DNA from: Candidatus Cloacimonadota bacterium
GTDB taxonomy: Bacteria; Cloacimonadota; Cloacimonadia; JGIOTU-2
Direction of reading: 5' to 3'
Assembly: GCA_021160355.1 (NCBI GenBank)
Contig: JAGHCS010000161.1
Span: 1-19,581 of the forward strand
Length of the DNA stretch: 19,581 nt
This document shows, one piece after another, positions 1 to 7,845 of the stretch. The notes under the pieces were generated by a model. That model ran no database searches. It saw only the letters and a list, made by a program, of their open reading frames with translations, and was not told where the DNA came from. The position numbers were made by a program, and so were the translations under genes. How positions within the stretch are numbered: the first letter of the stretch is position 1; each line of letters opens with the position of its first letter.

Positions 1-213
1 TCAGAACATAATATAAGATATGATATTTATCATACGATAAAACCAATGGACATAGAACTTTTAGCAGGAATTACTATCCCATTTAATCTATTTGGAAATT
101 CATTTAGTTCCGATTTAAGATATTCTGTCAGCATATTACCAATAAACCAAATAGGGAGTAATCAGATTAGAAATCATTTTATTTCGGTGACGTTTAGTTT
201 ACCTTTTAACTAA
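1..213 (+). CDS. C-terminal end of an outer-membrane beta-barrel protein (partial)
   Basis: Frame 1 is open from the first base to the TAA at 211-213 and gives the last 70 residues of a protein whose start lies outside the window. The visible part alternates polar and hydrophobic residues in short strands (for example DIELLAGITIPF, then FSSDLRYSVSIL) separated by Asn/Ser/Gly turns, and ends in a strand reading FISVTFSLPFN. That pattern is typical of the last strands of small outer-membrane beta-barrels. No family can be named from this fragment. Only 12 bases separate it from the lipoprotein gene downstream, so the two are probably cotranscribed as an envelope unit. Base composition is AT-rich compared with mnmG onwards. 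Confidence 0.6.
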   Translation, partial: SEHNIRYDIYHTIKPMDIELLAGITIPFNLFGNSFSSDLRYSVSILPINQIGSNQIRNHFISVTFSLPFN

Positions 214-225
214 ATAAGGATAATC

Positions 226-621
226 ATGAAATATATCTTAAGACTCTTGGTATTTGTTGTGATACTTTTTATTACAGCTTGTATGGTAAATTCTCCCACG
301 CCCTCAATATATGCAGTTAGCCCTTCAGATAGTAGTATATTTGATCTTGATACCTTAACGGTTGTCGATTTTTATTTACCTGACTTCGATCAAGAAATAC
401 AGTTTCAAATCTCAGATGATTCATTATTTATGGCAATCATATATGACAATGTTTTCCAGAATCAAAATTATCATTATCTTCCAGCTAGTTTTTTTAGAGA
501 AAATACAAAATATTTTTGGCGAATAAGAGGTAAAAATTCCGACTCTGGTTACTTAAATCCATCTTTTGTTAATCATAGATGGAGCGAATGGTCAGAATGT
601 TGGTGTTTTTTTATCATATAG
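226..621 (+). CDS. Small lipoprotein with a fibronectin type III-like domain
   Basis: A 131-residue protein with a Lys/Arg-containing N-terminus, a hydrophobic stretch and a lipobox-like FITAC (Cys19), so it should be a lipoprotein anchored in an envelope membrane. The mature part looks like one FnIII-like sandwich: an early Pro/Ser-rich strand, a central strand pair, then YFWRIRGKNSDSG and a closing WSEWSECWCFFII, which match the usual 'YFWRVRA ... GWSEWSFTV' pattern. An AAGGA ribosome binding site at 216-220 supports the start. The protein ends directly after the last strand, so the domain seems complete. Function is unknown; such proteins often bind or display at the cell surface. It lies between two beta-barrel-like genes. 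Confidence 0.65.
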   Translation: MKYILRLLVFVVILFITACMVNSPTPSIYAVSPSDSSIFDLDTLTVVDFYLPDFDQEIQFQISDDSLFMAIIYDNVFQNQNYHYLPASFFRENTKYFWRIRGKNSDSGYLNPSFVNHRWSEWSECWCFFII

Positions 622-661
622 ATTTATGCGAACATTTTTACACCCCCAAGGAGATACAATA

Positions 662-1195
662 ATGAAGGCATTTAGGTTTTCTATTCTTTTAACGATTTTC
701 CTCATAATTCACTCATGGGTTATTGCAGATAATTATTCTGAAAATGCAACGATAAAAAGCCAAGATGCTGAAATAATACATCATGGAATGTATGCTGGAA
801 CATCTTTAGATTTAGGACTCGGACTTACAAGAACAATAACCTACTCCCTTGGGTATGTAAAAAAGCAGGTGAGCAAGAATACGAGTATATATCTTAAAGG
901 CACTTACACCGAGAATATAAAGATCGGATATCTCGTTTTTGAAAAAATCTTTCATAAAGAGCGAGGTCTTTTCTTTTGGGGATATTACTTTGGCGGTGGA
1001 TATGTGAAGTGGGAATATCGAACATTTTCTTTCACCAGTAAGGGTGAAAATGAAAAATTAGAGTCATGGATGCCATTTATTGGACTGAAGTTCGGTCTAA
1101 GATTCAAGGTGTTTCACACTACGTACTTAAACATTTCTACAGAGATACTTAGTCTCAAATATCCATGGAGTTTTTTAACGATTTCAATTCAATGA
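662..1195 (+). CDS. Secreted protein, probably beta-barrel, function unknown
   Basis: A 177-residue protein. The frame is open from an ATG at 566, but that start lies inside the previous gene. The ATG at 662 has an AAGGAG site at 648-653 and begins a clear signal peptide (MKAFRFSILLTIFLIIHSWVIA, cleavage predicted near residue 22). The rest consists of short alternating strands rich in Gly, Tyr and Phe (for example YAGTSLDLGLGL, FFWGYYFGGGYVKWEYR, FIGLKFGLRFKV) and ends in a strand, as in small outer-membrane barrels. I do not recognise the family. Forty bases follow the lipoprotein gene, so the envelope genes are probably one unit. AT-rich like its upstream neighbours. Confidence 0.55.
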   Translation: MKAFRFSILLTIFLIIHSWVIADNYSENATIKSQDAEIIHHGMYAGTSLDLGLGLTRTITYSLGYVKKQVSKNTSIYLKGTYTENIKIGYLVFEKIFHKERGLFFWGYYFGGGYVKWEYRTFSFTSKGENEKLESWMPFIGLKFGLRFKVFHTTYLNISTEILSLKYPWSFLTISIQ

Positions 1196-1300
1196 TTTAG
1201 AAAAAGATTGAAGTATAAGTTTTCAAACAAATATTAATTTGACGAAAAAACCCAAGCATAAAAACTCCGTTACACAGAAAAACAGGAAGTAAAAAAAGCA
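1196..1300 (+). other. Intergenic gap before mnmG with a TTGACG box
   Basis: This gap separates the AT-rich envelope genes from the mnmG-to-atpC block. It contains TTGACG at 1239-1244, the same hexamer found upstream of three other genes here, and an AGGAAG at 1284-1289 that could serve as the mnmG ribosome binding site, although it is 11 bases from the ATG. No convincing -10 box at normal spacing and no terminator hairpin were seen. A promoter here is plausible because it is the only real gap before a long close-packed run of genes, but it is not shown by the sequence. Confidence 0.3.
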
Positions 1301-3130
1301 ATGCATTCCCAAATCTATGATGTTATCGTTGTTGGCGCTGGTCATGCAGGATGTGAAGCCGCACTTGCTGCAGCAAAAATGGGCGCAGATACGCTCATGT
1401 TCGTTATAAAACTTGAAACGATCGGGCGCATGTCATGCAATCCAGCAGTGGGAGGTCTGGCAAAGGGACATCTTACACGTGAAGTGGATGCACTTGGAGG
1501 TGCAATTGGGCAGGTCATAGATAGAACCGGGATACATTTTCGAATGCTTAATAAGAGTAAAGGTCCGGCAGTATGGGCACCCCGTGCACAAGCGGATAGA
1601 ATGAAATATCAGATAGAAATGCGATCTGTCGTGGAGCATCAGGAAAATCTTGAAATAAAAGAAGCACTTGTAGAAGAACTTATTGTTGACAAAGGACAGA
1701 TCAAAGGAGTTAAAACACAGTATGGGCAGACATATTATGCTAAAACAGTGATCATTGCAGCAGGTACTTTTCTCAATGGCACGATCCATATCGGCAGGAA
1801 TAAGTTTTCTGCCGGAAGGGCAGGTGAATTTGCTTCGATAAAACTTTCAGATTCTTTGAAAGAGCACGGGTTCCCATTGGTAAGATTCAAAACAGGAACT
1901 CCCGCACGTCTTGATTCCCGTACGCTTGATTACTCAAAACTGGAAGAACAAAAACCGGATGAGCCGCCGCCAAAATTTTCATATTATACAGATATTCAGC
2001 CTAAAAATTATGTAGGCTGTTTCCTCACATACACAAACACAAAAACGCACAAGATAATTGCAGATCATATCACCGAATCATCATTATTCAGCGGAAATAT
2101 TACCGGAATTGGTGCGCGGTATTGCCCTTCAATTGAAGATAAAATAAAGAAATTCCCCGATAAAGACAGGCATCAGGTTTTTATAGAACCCGAAGGTATC
2201 AACACCTTTGAAATGTATGCAAATGGCCTGCCAACAAGCTTTCCTCCGCAGGTACAGCTGGATATGATCCATTCTGTCGAAGGGCTTGAGAATGCTAAAT
2301 TAATGCGCTACGGATATGCAATCGAGTATGACTGCATTCCCTCTGAATATATTCAATATAATCTGGAAACAAAATTGATAAAGGGACTTTTTTTTGCAGG
2401 TCAGATAAACGGAACTTCCGGCTACGAAGAAGCTGCTGCGCAGGGTATAATCGCAGGCATCAATGCTGTGAATTATGTGTTGGGAAAAGATCCAGTAATT
2501 ATGCGTCGGGATAATTCCTATATTGGAGTTCTTATAGATGACCTTGTTACAAAAGGAGTTGATGAGCCCTATCGAATGTTCACTGCACGGGCAGAATACA
2601 GACTTCATCTTCGGCAGGATAATGCTGACGAACGACTTATGCCATTGGGATATGAGCTGGGTCTGATCGATAAAGAAAGATACAAGAAATTTACCGGAGC
2701 GCTGAAAATTAAAAACAGAGAGTTAAAAAAGTTAAAGCAGGCTAACGCAATATCTGATTCCGAAAAATCATACAAAGTGATAGATATCCTCCGAAGACCG
2801 GAAATTGCCTATGATGACCTTGCGAAATTCGGATATAAAATTGAGAGTGATGTGACAGATGCAGTAAAAGAAAAAATTTCTCTTGAAGTAAAATATGAGG
2901 GATATATAAAACGCCAGGCGCAAGAAATTGAACGATTTAATTATCTTGAGAGTAAGTCGATTCCGGCAGATTTCAATTATATGGAATTCGAGACCATTTC
3001 TTACGAAGCACGGGAAAAACTCACCAAAGTAAAACCGCTCTCGGTCGGGCAAGCGGCAAGGATACCTGGTGTAACTTTTGCTGATGTCTCAGCACTTCTC
3101 GTAAAATTAAAAACTCTTGATGCACGATAA
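1301..3130 (+). CDS. mnmG: tRNA uridine-5-carboxymethylaminomethyl modification enzyme MnmG (GidA)
   Basis: MnmG works with MnmE to install carboxymethylaminomethyl groups at U34 of certain tRNAs in the cytoplasm, using FAD and methylene-tetrahydrofolate. The 609-residue protein has the N-terminal FAD-binding motif VVGAGHAGCEAA, the family block SCNPAVGGLAKGH, the second signature NGTSGYEEAAAQG, and the block YRMFTARAEYRL. The C-terminal helical domain that contacts tRNA and MnmE is complete (from about residue 540, ending in PGVTFADVSALLVKLK). Length is normal for the family. The 3' end overlaps rsmG by 11 bases, a common mnmG-rsmG arrangement. The stretch GRMSCNPAVGG departs slightly from the usual wording but keeps the Cys. 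Confidence 0.97.
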   Translation: MHSQIYDVIVVGAGHAGCEAALAAAKMGADTLMFVIKLETIGRMSCNPAVGGLAKGHLTREVDALGGAIGQVIDRTGIHFRMLNKSKGPAVWAPRAQADRMKYQIEMRSVVEHQENLEIKEALVEELIVDKGQIKGVKTQYGQTYYAKTVIIAAGTFLNGTIHIGRNKFSAGRAGEFASIKLSDSLKEHGFPLVRFKTGTPARLDSRTLDYSKLEEQKPDEPPPKFSYYTDIQPKNYVGCFLTYTNTKTHKIIADHITESSLFSGNITGIGARYCPSIEDKIKKFPDKDRHQVFIEPEGINTFEMYANGLPTSFPPQVQLDMIHSVEGLENAKLMRYGYAIEYDCIPSEYIQYNLETKLIKGLFFAGQINGTSGYEEAAAQGIIAGINAVNYVLGKDPVIMRRDNSYIGVLIDDLVTKGVDEPYRMFTARAEYRLHLRQDNADERLMPLGYELGLIDKERYKKFTGALKIKNRELKKLKQANAISDSEKSYKVIDILRRPEIAYDDLAKFGYKIESDVTDAVKEKISLEVKYEGYIKRQAQEIERFNYLESKSIPADFNYMEFETISYEAREKLTKVKPLSVGQAARIPGVTFADVSALLVKLKTLDAR

Positions 3131-3755
3131 ATTACAATTTCAAGATTTTCTTGAGCAGCATGGAATTTCCGAGAACGCTTTCCAGCTGTTCGAAACATAC
3201 GAGATGATCCTTAGAGAAAAAAACAAAAAATTCAACCTTGTTTCAAATTCATCGATTGAGAAAATATGGCTCGCACATTTTTTAGATTCAATTCTAATTG
3301 CAGATATTATTGACTTAAGCGATTCCCGAATCCTGGATTTTGGAAGCGGAGGTGGATTTCCTGGCATACCTCTCAAAATAATATTTCCTTCAATGGAACT
3401 GTACTGTATTGAATCGAAACGAAAGAAAGCCTTGTTTCTCAAATTGTTAAAACAGGAGCTTGAGCTGCCAGAAATCACAATAATCAACTCGCGCCTTGAA
3501 TATCTGGATCAAAACATGGCAAGTAGTTTTGATTACGTCACAGTACGAGCAGTAAAAATGAATGATGAATATTTTATGAAGGCATTTGAGCTTCTGAAAC
3601 CTTCGGGGAAGATCATATTGTACAAATCAAAAGTTAATAATGATGAAGTTGACAAGATTAAGCAATATGAGGATTATGAGACAACAGAAATAATACGAAA
3701 AGAGTACTCCGGGCTCGGCAAAAGAGCCTTTATTATAGTAAAAAAGCATGGCTAA
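3120..3755 (+). CDS. rsmG: 16S rRNA (guanine-N7) methyltransferase RsmG (GidB)
   Basis: RsmG methylates N7 of G527 (E. coli numbering) of 16S rRNA using S-adenosylmethionine. The 211-residue protein shows the SAM-binding core ILDFGSGGGFPGIPL, the following acidic strand LYCIESKRKKALFL, and the C-terminal GLGKRAFIIVKK typical of the family. I chose the ATG at 3120, which overlaps the end of mnmG by 11 bases; a TTG directly before it at 3117 is possible and would add one residue. The stop codon overlaps the start of parA by 8 bases, so translation is probably coupled through mnmG, rsmG and parA. Length is typical (about 200-240 residues). Confidence 0.95.
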   Translation: MHDKLQFQDFLEQHGISENAFQLFETYEMILREKNKKFNLVSNSSIEKIWLAHFLDSILIADIIDLSDSRILDFGSGGGFPGIPLKIIFPSMELYCIESKRKKALFLKLLKQELELPEITIINSRLEYLDQNMASSFDYVTVRAVKMNDEYFMKAFELLKPSGKIILYKSKVNNDEVDKIKQYEDYETTEIIRKEYSGLGKRAFIIVKKHG

Positions 3756-4524
3756 AGCACTCGCGATCACTAACCAGAAAGGCGGGGTCGGCAAGACCAC
3801 AACAGCCATTAATTTGGCTGCGTCACTCGCATCATATGGGCAGAAAGTACTGCTTATTGACCTCGATCCTCAAGCGAACTGTACCAGTGGAATAGGAATA
3901 GATAAAAATGCTGTTGATGGTCAGATATACGATCTGCTGCTTGGAGATTTGAATATTTATGATTCAATTCTTGAAACAAGCATTGCGAACCTTCGTATAA
4001 TTCCATCTTCAATAGATCTTATTGGGTGCGAGGTGGAACTTCTTGCAGTTGATGACAAAGAACAGCGTCTGAAAAATGTGCTTTCAGCTATAGACGGTAA
4101 ATTTGATTATATTATTATAGATTGCCCGCCTTCCCTTAATATTCTCACTATAAATGCCATGGTAGCCAGCAACGATCTGCTTATTCCTATACAGTCAGAA
4201 TATTATGCACTTGAGGGTATTGCTCAACTGCTCAAAACAATTCGGCTAATTAAGAGAAAGCTTAATCCTGATTTAACCATTTTTGGGATTGTTCTCACAA
4301 TGTATGACCGAAGAACAATTTTATCGGAACAGGTTGCAAAAGAAGTTCGAAGATATTTTAAAGACATTGTTTTCAATACAATAATTGACCGAAATGTAAA
4401 ATTAGGTGAAGCGCCGAGTTATGGTAAGCCGATCTTAACGTATGATATTAGTTCTCGAGGAGCACAAAATTATCTGCATCTTGCACAGGAAGTATTAAAA
4501 AAAGATGGAAAGGAAAACGCATGA
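3748..4524 (+). CDS. parA: Chromosome-partitioning ATPase ParA (Soj)
   Basis: ParA is a MinD-type ATPase that binds DNA nonspecifically as an ATP dimer and moves ParB-parS complexes to segregate the chromosome. The 258-residue protein has the deviant Walker A motif KGGVGKTT (residues 11-18) with its signature lysine, the switch motif LLIDLDPQ with Asp40, and the Walker B strand YIIIDCPPS. There is no N-terminal DNA-binding extension, so this is the short chromosomal Soj type and not the long plasmid type. It overlaps rsmG by 8 bases and parB by 4, the usual order mnmG-rsmG-parA-parB near bacterial replication origins, although no origin is visible in this window. Confidence 0.96.
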   Translation: MAKALAITNQKGGVGKTTTAINLAASLASYGQKVLLIDLDPQANCTSGIGIDKNAVDGQIYDLLLGDLNIYDSILETSIANLRIIPSSIDLIGCEVELLAVDDKEQRLKNVLSAIDGKFDYIIIDCPPSLNILTINAMVASNDLLIPIQSEYYALEGIAQLLKTIRLIKRKLNPDLTIFGIVLTMYDRRTILSEQVAKEVRRYFKDIVFNTIIDRNVKLGEAPSYGKPILTYDISSRGAQNYLHLAQEVLKKDGKENA

Positions 4525-5357
4525 ACAAACTTGGAAGAGGTTTGGAAGCGCTTGTTCAAATTGATGAAGATGATAGGACTGGTGTAAAGCTGATCGCTAT
4601 TAAAGATATATCTTTCAATCCCTATCAACCGAGAAAATCCATCAATAAAAATCAACTGCAGGAACTGGCGGACTCAATATCAGAAAATGGTATAATTCAA
4701 CCCATTATTGTGCGAAAAGCTGGAGAAAATTCATATGAGCTCATTGCAGGTCAAAGAAGATTAACTGCTGCCCAGATCGCAGGATTCACAAAAGTGCCCG
4801 TAATAGTGCGCACAGCAAAAAATCAGGAGATGCTGGCACTTGCACTTGTGGAAAACATTCAAAGAGAAAACCTGAATGCTGTTGATGAAGCAATGGCATA
4901 CCAAATGTTTGTGGATGAGTTCAAATACACGCACGAAAAGATTGCCGATATTGTTGGTAAAAGCCGGGTTGCGATCACAAATGCGCTAAGAATTTTGAAA
5001 TTGCCCAAACCTGTTATTGAAATGATTAAAAATGATGTTCTTACAGCTGGTCATGCACGAGCAATTCTCCAGGTTGAACCTTCTTTGCAAATAGATTTTG
5101 CCAACTATATTGTGAAAAATGAGATATCTGTGCATGCTGCAGAAGAGATTTCGAAAAAGTTTGAGAATCTTAGAAAAGAAAAAAAACCCGCAAAGAGGGA
5201 TATCCATTTGGTCGCACTTGAACAGGACCTCGAAAAGAGATTTGGCACAAGGGTGAAAATCAAAGGTTATAAAAAAGGCAAGTTCGAGATATATTACCAC
5301 TCAGAGGATGAGTTTGAGAAGATCCTCAATATGATACTTGATAAAAATGAGACATAA
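4521..5357 (+). CDS. parB: Chromosome-partitioning protein ParB (Spo0J)
   Basis: ParB binds parS sites, spreads along DNA as a CTP-dependent clamp and stimulates ParA. The 278-residue protein has the N-terminal ParB/Srx fold: FNPYQPRK, ELADSISENGIIQPIIVR, then YELIAGQRRLTAAQIAG, which corresponds to the CTP-binding GERRxRA box but has Gln for Glu, and ENIQRENLNAVDEA. The helix-turn-helix for parS follows (about residues 138-163, THEKIADIVGKSRVAITNAL). The C-terminal dimerisation segment is present. The ATGA overlap with parA supports the start. The Gln in the CTP box is a variation worth comparing with relatives; I would still expect activity. No full parS palindrome was found in the window. 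Confidence 0.95.
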   Translation: MNKLGRGLEALVQIDEDDRTGVKLIAIKDISFNPYQPRKSINKNQLQELADSISENGIIQPIIVRKAGENSYELIAGQRRLTAAQIAGFTKVPVIVRTAKNQEMLALALVENIQRENLNAVDEAMAYQMFVDEFKYTHEKIADIVGKSRVAITNALRILKLPKPVIEMIKNDVLTAGHARAILQVEPSLQIDFANYIVKNEISVHAAEEISKKFENLRKEKKPAKRDIHLVALEQDLEKRFGTRVKIKGYKKGKFEIYYHSEDEFEKILNMILDKNET

Positions 5358-6003
5358 AAGAGTCGTTGCAGTCCTTTCGATAGTCATTATTATTGTCGCA
5401 GCATCATATATTGTTGTGTCGCTTTATCTTATCAATGACCTCTCTTCAAAAAATGAGGTCTTAAAACAGGAGAAGCAGGGATTGAACCTCAAAGTAAAAC
5501 AACTCGAAGATGTTATTGCCTCCCAACCAACAGATACGCAAAGCCCGATAATTCCTGCAAAAACCGTAAAAAGTATTCAGGTGCACGAGAAAGAACTCGA
5601 AGCCGCGACTGATGATTTTATCAACTATCAACAGTATATACCAAACTTTTGCCCTCTTGCAGAGTTAATACTTACAAAGCCTTATTTACCTAAGAGAAGC
5701 CACTATGGCATTGATCTTGCAGGCAAAATTGGCGACCCGGTCTATGCCGCAGCATCAGGAGTGGTCGAATCAATAAATCTCGATGACGAGATCTATGGAA
5801 AAATATTAGTGCTTGATCACCTGAACGGATATAAAACAAGATATGGTCATAACTCCCGCATAAATGTTGAAGTTGGCACCTTTGTGCGCAAGGGAGAGCA
5901 GATAGCGGAAGTCGGCAGCACAGGGATCAGCTCTGCGCCCCACCTTCACTTTGAAATTTTATATCGCGGCAAAAATATCGATCCCGAAACAAAAATAAAA
6001 TGA
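5347..6003 (+). CDS. Membrane-anchored M23 (LytM) peptidoglycan endopeptidase
   Basis: A 218-residue protein starting with an uncleaved-looking N-terminal membrane segment (about residues 7-30), then a short coiled coil (about 33-60), a linker, and an M23 peptidase domain. The zinc and catalytic residues are all present: His119 and Asp123 in HYGID, His168 in YGH, and His199/His201 in HLHFE. It should therefore be active in cutting peptide cross-links in the periplasm. I prefer the ATG at 5347, overlapping parB by 11 bases, over a TTG at 5338. It sits directly before a bactofilin gene, an arrangement known from cell-shape loci such as Helicobacter, where the bactofilin positions the peptidase. 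Confidence 0.9.
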   Translation: MRHKRVVAVLSIVIIIVAASYIVVSLYLINDLSSKNEVLKQEKQGLNLKVKQLEDVIASQPTDTQSPIIPAKTVKSIQVHEKELEAATDDFINYQQYIPNFCPLAELILTKPYLPKRSHYGIDLAGKIGDPVYAAASGVVESINLDDEIYGKILVLDHLNGYKTRYGHNSRINVEVGTFVRKGEQIAEVGSTGISSAPHLHFEILYRGKNIDPETKIK

Positions 6004-6019
6004 GATGGAGGTTTTTTAA

Positions 6020-6391
6020 ATGAAAAACGGTGAAAATAACCTTGATACAATTATTGGAGAACATACGAAATTTAATGGTGAAATTCATTCTGAAGGTGGC
6101 GTTCGAATCGATGGCGAAGTTGAGGGAAAAATTATATGTGACGGATTTTTACTGGTCGGAGAGAAAGCAAATATAAAAGCCGATATTCAATCCGATGAGG
6201 CGATCATTTCGGGTAAGGTTGAAGGGAATATCACAATTGAAAAAAAATTAGAACTTAAAAGTTCTGCAATTATCAATGGGGATATAATTGCAAAGGTCCT
6301 TTCTATGGAATCCGGAACTCAGATATGTGGGAATTGCAGTATAAAGCAGGTTGATACCCCCAAGAGCACAAAAAAGAGCAAAGAAAAATAA
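6020..6391 (+). CDS. Bactofilin (polymer-forming cytoskeletal protein)
   Basis: Bactofilins form filaments at the membrane without nucleotide and position wall enzymes or chromosome-segregation factors. The 123-residue protein has the bactofilin core: TIIGEHTKFNGEIHSEGGV, then IDGEVEGKI, and repeated short rungs with Gly at regular spacing (GEKANIKADI, ISGKVEGNI, SAIINGDI) that form a right-handed beta-helix, followed by a basic, Ser/Thr/Lys-rich tail. Length is typical of the family. A strong GGAGG at 6007-6011 fixes the start. It lies 16 bases after the M23 peptidase and 5 bases before atpZ. The context suggests it scaffolds the peptidase; a link to ParAB is also possible, as bactofilins position ParAB components in Myxococcus. 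Confidence 0.92.
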   Translation: MKNGENNLDTIIGEHTKFNGEIHSEGGVRIDGEVEGKIICDGFLLVGEKANIKADIQSDEAIISGKVEGNITIEKKLELKSSAIINGDIIAKVLSMESGTQICGNCSIKQVDTPKSTKKSKEK

Positions 6392-6396
6392 TCACT

Positions 6397-6633
6397 ATGC
6401 CTTTGAAAAACAAGGAGTATTATAAAGAGATTTTTGAAGGACTTGGACTCGTGGCACAACTTGGTCTTGTCATGGTCATTAATATCCTGATCTTCTTTTT
6501 TATTGGATTATTTATTGATAAAAAGTGGCATTTGAGGGGGATTCCGATAATAATAGGTGTCTTTTGCGGTGTCGTCACCGGTGCGATGTCCTGTTATCAA
6601 CTCATCAAAAAGAATGAAAATTCTGACAAATAG
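6397..6633 (+). CDS. atpZ: AtpZ/AtpI-family small membrane protein of the F-ATPase operon
   Basis: A 78-residue protein with two membrane helices (about residues 16-40 and 46-68) separated by IDKKWHLRG, matching the short AtpZ-type proteins found at the start of F-type ATP synthase operons. Members of this group have been linked to divalent-cation handling and to c-ring assembly, but the role is not settled. It begins 5 bases after the bactofilin stop, without a clear ribosome binding site, and overlaps the next gene by 20 bases. Gene symbol is assigned by position and topology, not by a distinctive motif. Confidence 0.8.
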   Translation: MPLKNKEYYKEIFEGLGLVAQLGLVMVINILIFFFIGLFIDKKWHLRGIPIIIGVFCGVVTGAMSCYQLIKKNENSDK

Positions 6634-7000
6634 TTTTCGCAAGTACGTCTATCATATTCTCGGGATAATTTTCTTGACAGAGATTCCAGCACTCTTGCTT
6701 ATCACGCAAAACTTGAAGCTGTGGCTGGGTTATTTTCTGGGATCAATTCTTTCAAGTTTGAATTTTTATTTTCAGGCAAAAGGTGCAGAGAGCAGAGTGG
6801 GACTAAGCCCCACAAGCGCAAAATTAAGCGTTTTCAAGAATTTCTATATACGCTATTTGATCTTAGTCGTATTTGTCATTGTGTGTGTGAAGTTTTTAGA
6901 AGTGAATATTTTTTCACTTCTTGCTGGCTTGCTCATTGCTCCCGTCATCGTTCTCATCGATGGCATTCTTGCCGGAAAAAATACTCAGGAATCCGAATAA
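6614..7000 (+). CDS. atpI: ATP synthase protein I (AtpI-like)
   Basis: A 128-residue protein with four predicted membrane helices and a short cytoplasmic loop around residues 55-70 (GAESRVGLSPTSAKLSVFKN), the layout of AtpI/UncI proteins that help assemble the c-ring in several bacteria. The frame is open further upstream (from 6557), but the ATG at 6614, just inside the end of atpZ, gives a normal length. The pair atpZ-atpI followed by atpB is the standard beginning of an atp operon. Sequence is poorly conserved in this family, so the call rests on topology and position. With a fused multi-hairpin c subunit to assemble, this protein may matter more than usual here. Confidence 0.75.
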   Translation: MKILTNSFRKYVYHILGIIFLTEIPALLLITQNLKLWLGYFLGSILSSLNFYFQAKGAESRVGLSPTSAKLSVFKNFYIRYLILVVFVIVCVKFLEVNIFSLLAGLLIAPVIVLIDGILAGKNTQESE

Positions 7001-7013
7001 GTTATAAGTTTAT

Positions 7014-7844
7014 ATGAAAAAAAAGTCTAAGAAAGCGCTGATAATTGTACTCATAATAATCATTATTGAGGGGATTCTTTCTGTCGGACTTAATCATGAA
7101 CTGCAGATTGGATTTGACGAAGGCAAATTCGTTATCAGAAATGTTGAGAGTGAAAAATCCATCCAGGACCAGATTACTCATGAGTTCCAGAACTATAAAA
7201 TAGTTAAACTATTCGGTAAGTTTACAATCAATTGGAGCGTTCTGCGCGTTATTCTTTTTGTTGATCTTTTCTTGATATTGTTTGCTGCGCTTGTCAGATG
7301 GAAAATGCATCTCATTCCAGGGAAATTACAAATTATTGCAGAATTGATTTACACATTTTTCTCGAATCTTGTGATTGAAACAGTCGGTGAGAAGAAGAAA
7401 TATTTCACACCATATATTTTTACGATTTTTGTATTTATCTGGATATGTAACATAATCGGAATGATCCCAATTCCGGGAAATCTTGAGCCTACAAGAAATT
7501 TGAATGTCCCACTCGGGCTCGGTCTTATGGCGCTTGTTATTGTTCATTATACTGCGATAAAAGAAAAAGGCATGAAACTCTACCTGAAAGAATATGCAGA
7601 ACCGATTTCTTTTATGCTGCCCATCAATATTGTCGGAGAGGTTGCCAAGGGCATCTCGCTCTCCTTCCGTCTTTTCGGAAATATTCTTGGTGGAGCGATC
7701 ATCATTCTTGTTGTATCAAATCTGACACGTTTTATCCTTATACCCGTTGGTCTAAATTTATTTTTTGGTTTGTTTATCGGAACAGTGCAGGCATTCGTGT
7801 TCACCATGCTTGTGCTGTCGTATACAGCAGTGGCAATAAAATAA
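7014..7844 (+). CDS. atpB: F-type ATP synthase subunit a
   Basis: Subunit a forms the ion half-channels of the Fo stator against the c-ring. The 276-residue protein has an N-terminal membrane segment, a periplasmic stretch (about residues 25-72) and the conserved membrane helices. The essential stator arginine is present in LSFRLFGN (Arg219), and the last helix carries GTVQAFVFTMLVLSYTAVAI, a standard subunit-a block. The usual 'PT/SAD-N' motif after helix 2 reads EPTRNLNV (160-165), with Arg-Asn in place of the common Ala-Asp. That position lines the access channel region and could relate to ion choice. It lies 13 bases after atpI and 1 base before the triple-hairpin atpE. Confidence 0.95.
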   Translation: MKKKSKKALIIVLIIIIIEGILSVGLNHELQIGFDEGKFVIRNVESEKSIQDQITHEFQNYKIVKLFGKFTINWSVLRVILFVDLFLILFAALVRWKMHLIPGKLQIIAELIYTFFSNLVIETVGEKKKYFTPYIFTIFVFIWICNIIGMIPIPGNLEPTRNLNVPLGLGLMALVIVHYTAIKEKGMKLYLKEYAEPISFMLPINIVGEVAKGISLSFRLFGNILGGAIIILVVSNLTRFILIPVGLNLFFGLFIGTVQAFVFTMLVLSYTAVAIK

Positions 7845-7845
7845 T

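Noticed and set aside
566..661. Upstream start for the secreted protein at 662
   Set aside because: It would lie inside the lipoprotein gene and hide the signal peptide; the AAGGAG at 648-653 supports the ATG at 662.
1110..1125. Possible parS site (TGTTTCAC half-site)
   Set aside because: Only the left half matches the parS palindrome; the right half does not. CACGTG at about 1475 and 12602 also lacks matching flanks. No full parS is in the window.
1196..1300. Replication origin near mnmG
   Set aside because: The parAB neighbourhood suggests one may be close, but the gap is short and has no cluster of good DnaA boxes; TTACACAGA is only a weak match.
6721..7017. Alternative frame across atpI
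   Set aside because: It overlaps the membrane-protein frame of atpI, has a composition unlike a real protein and no ribosome site.
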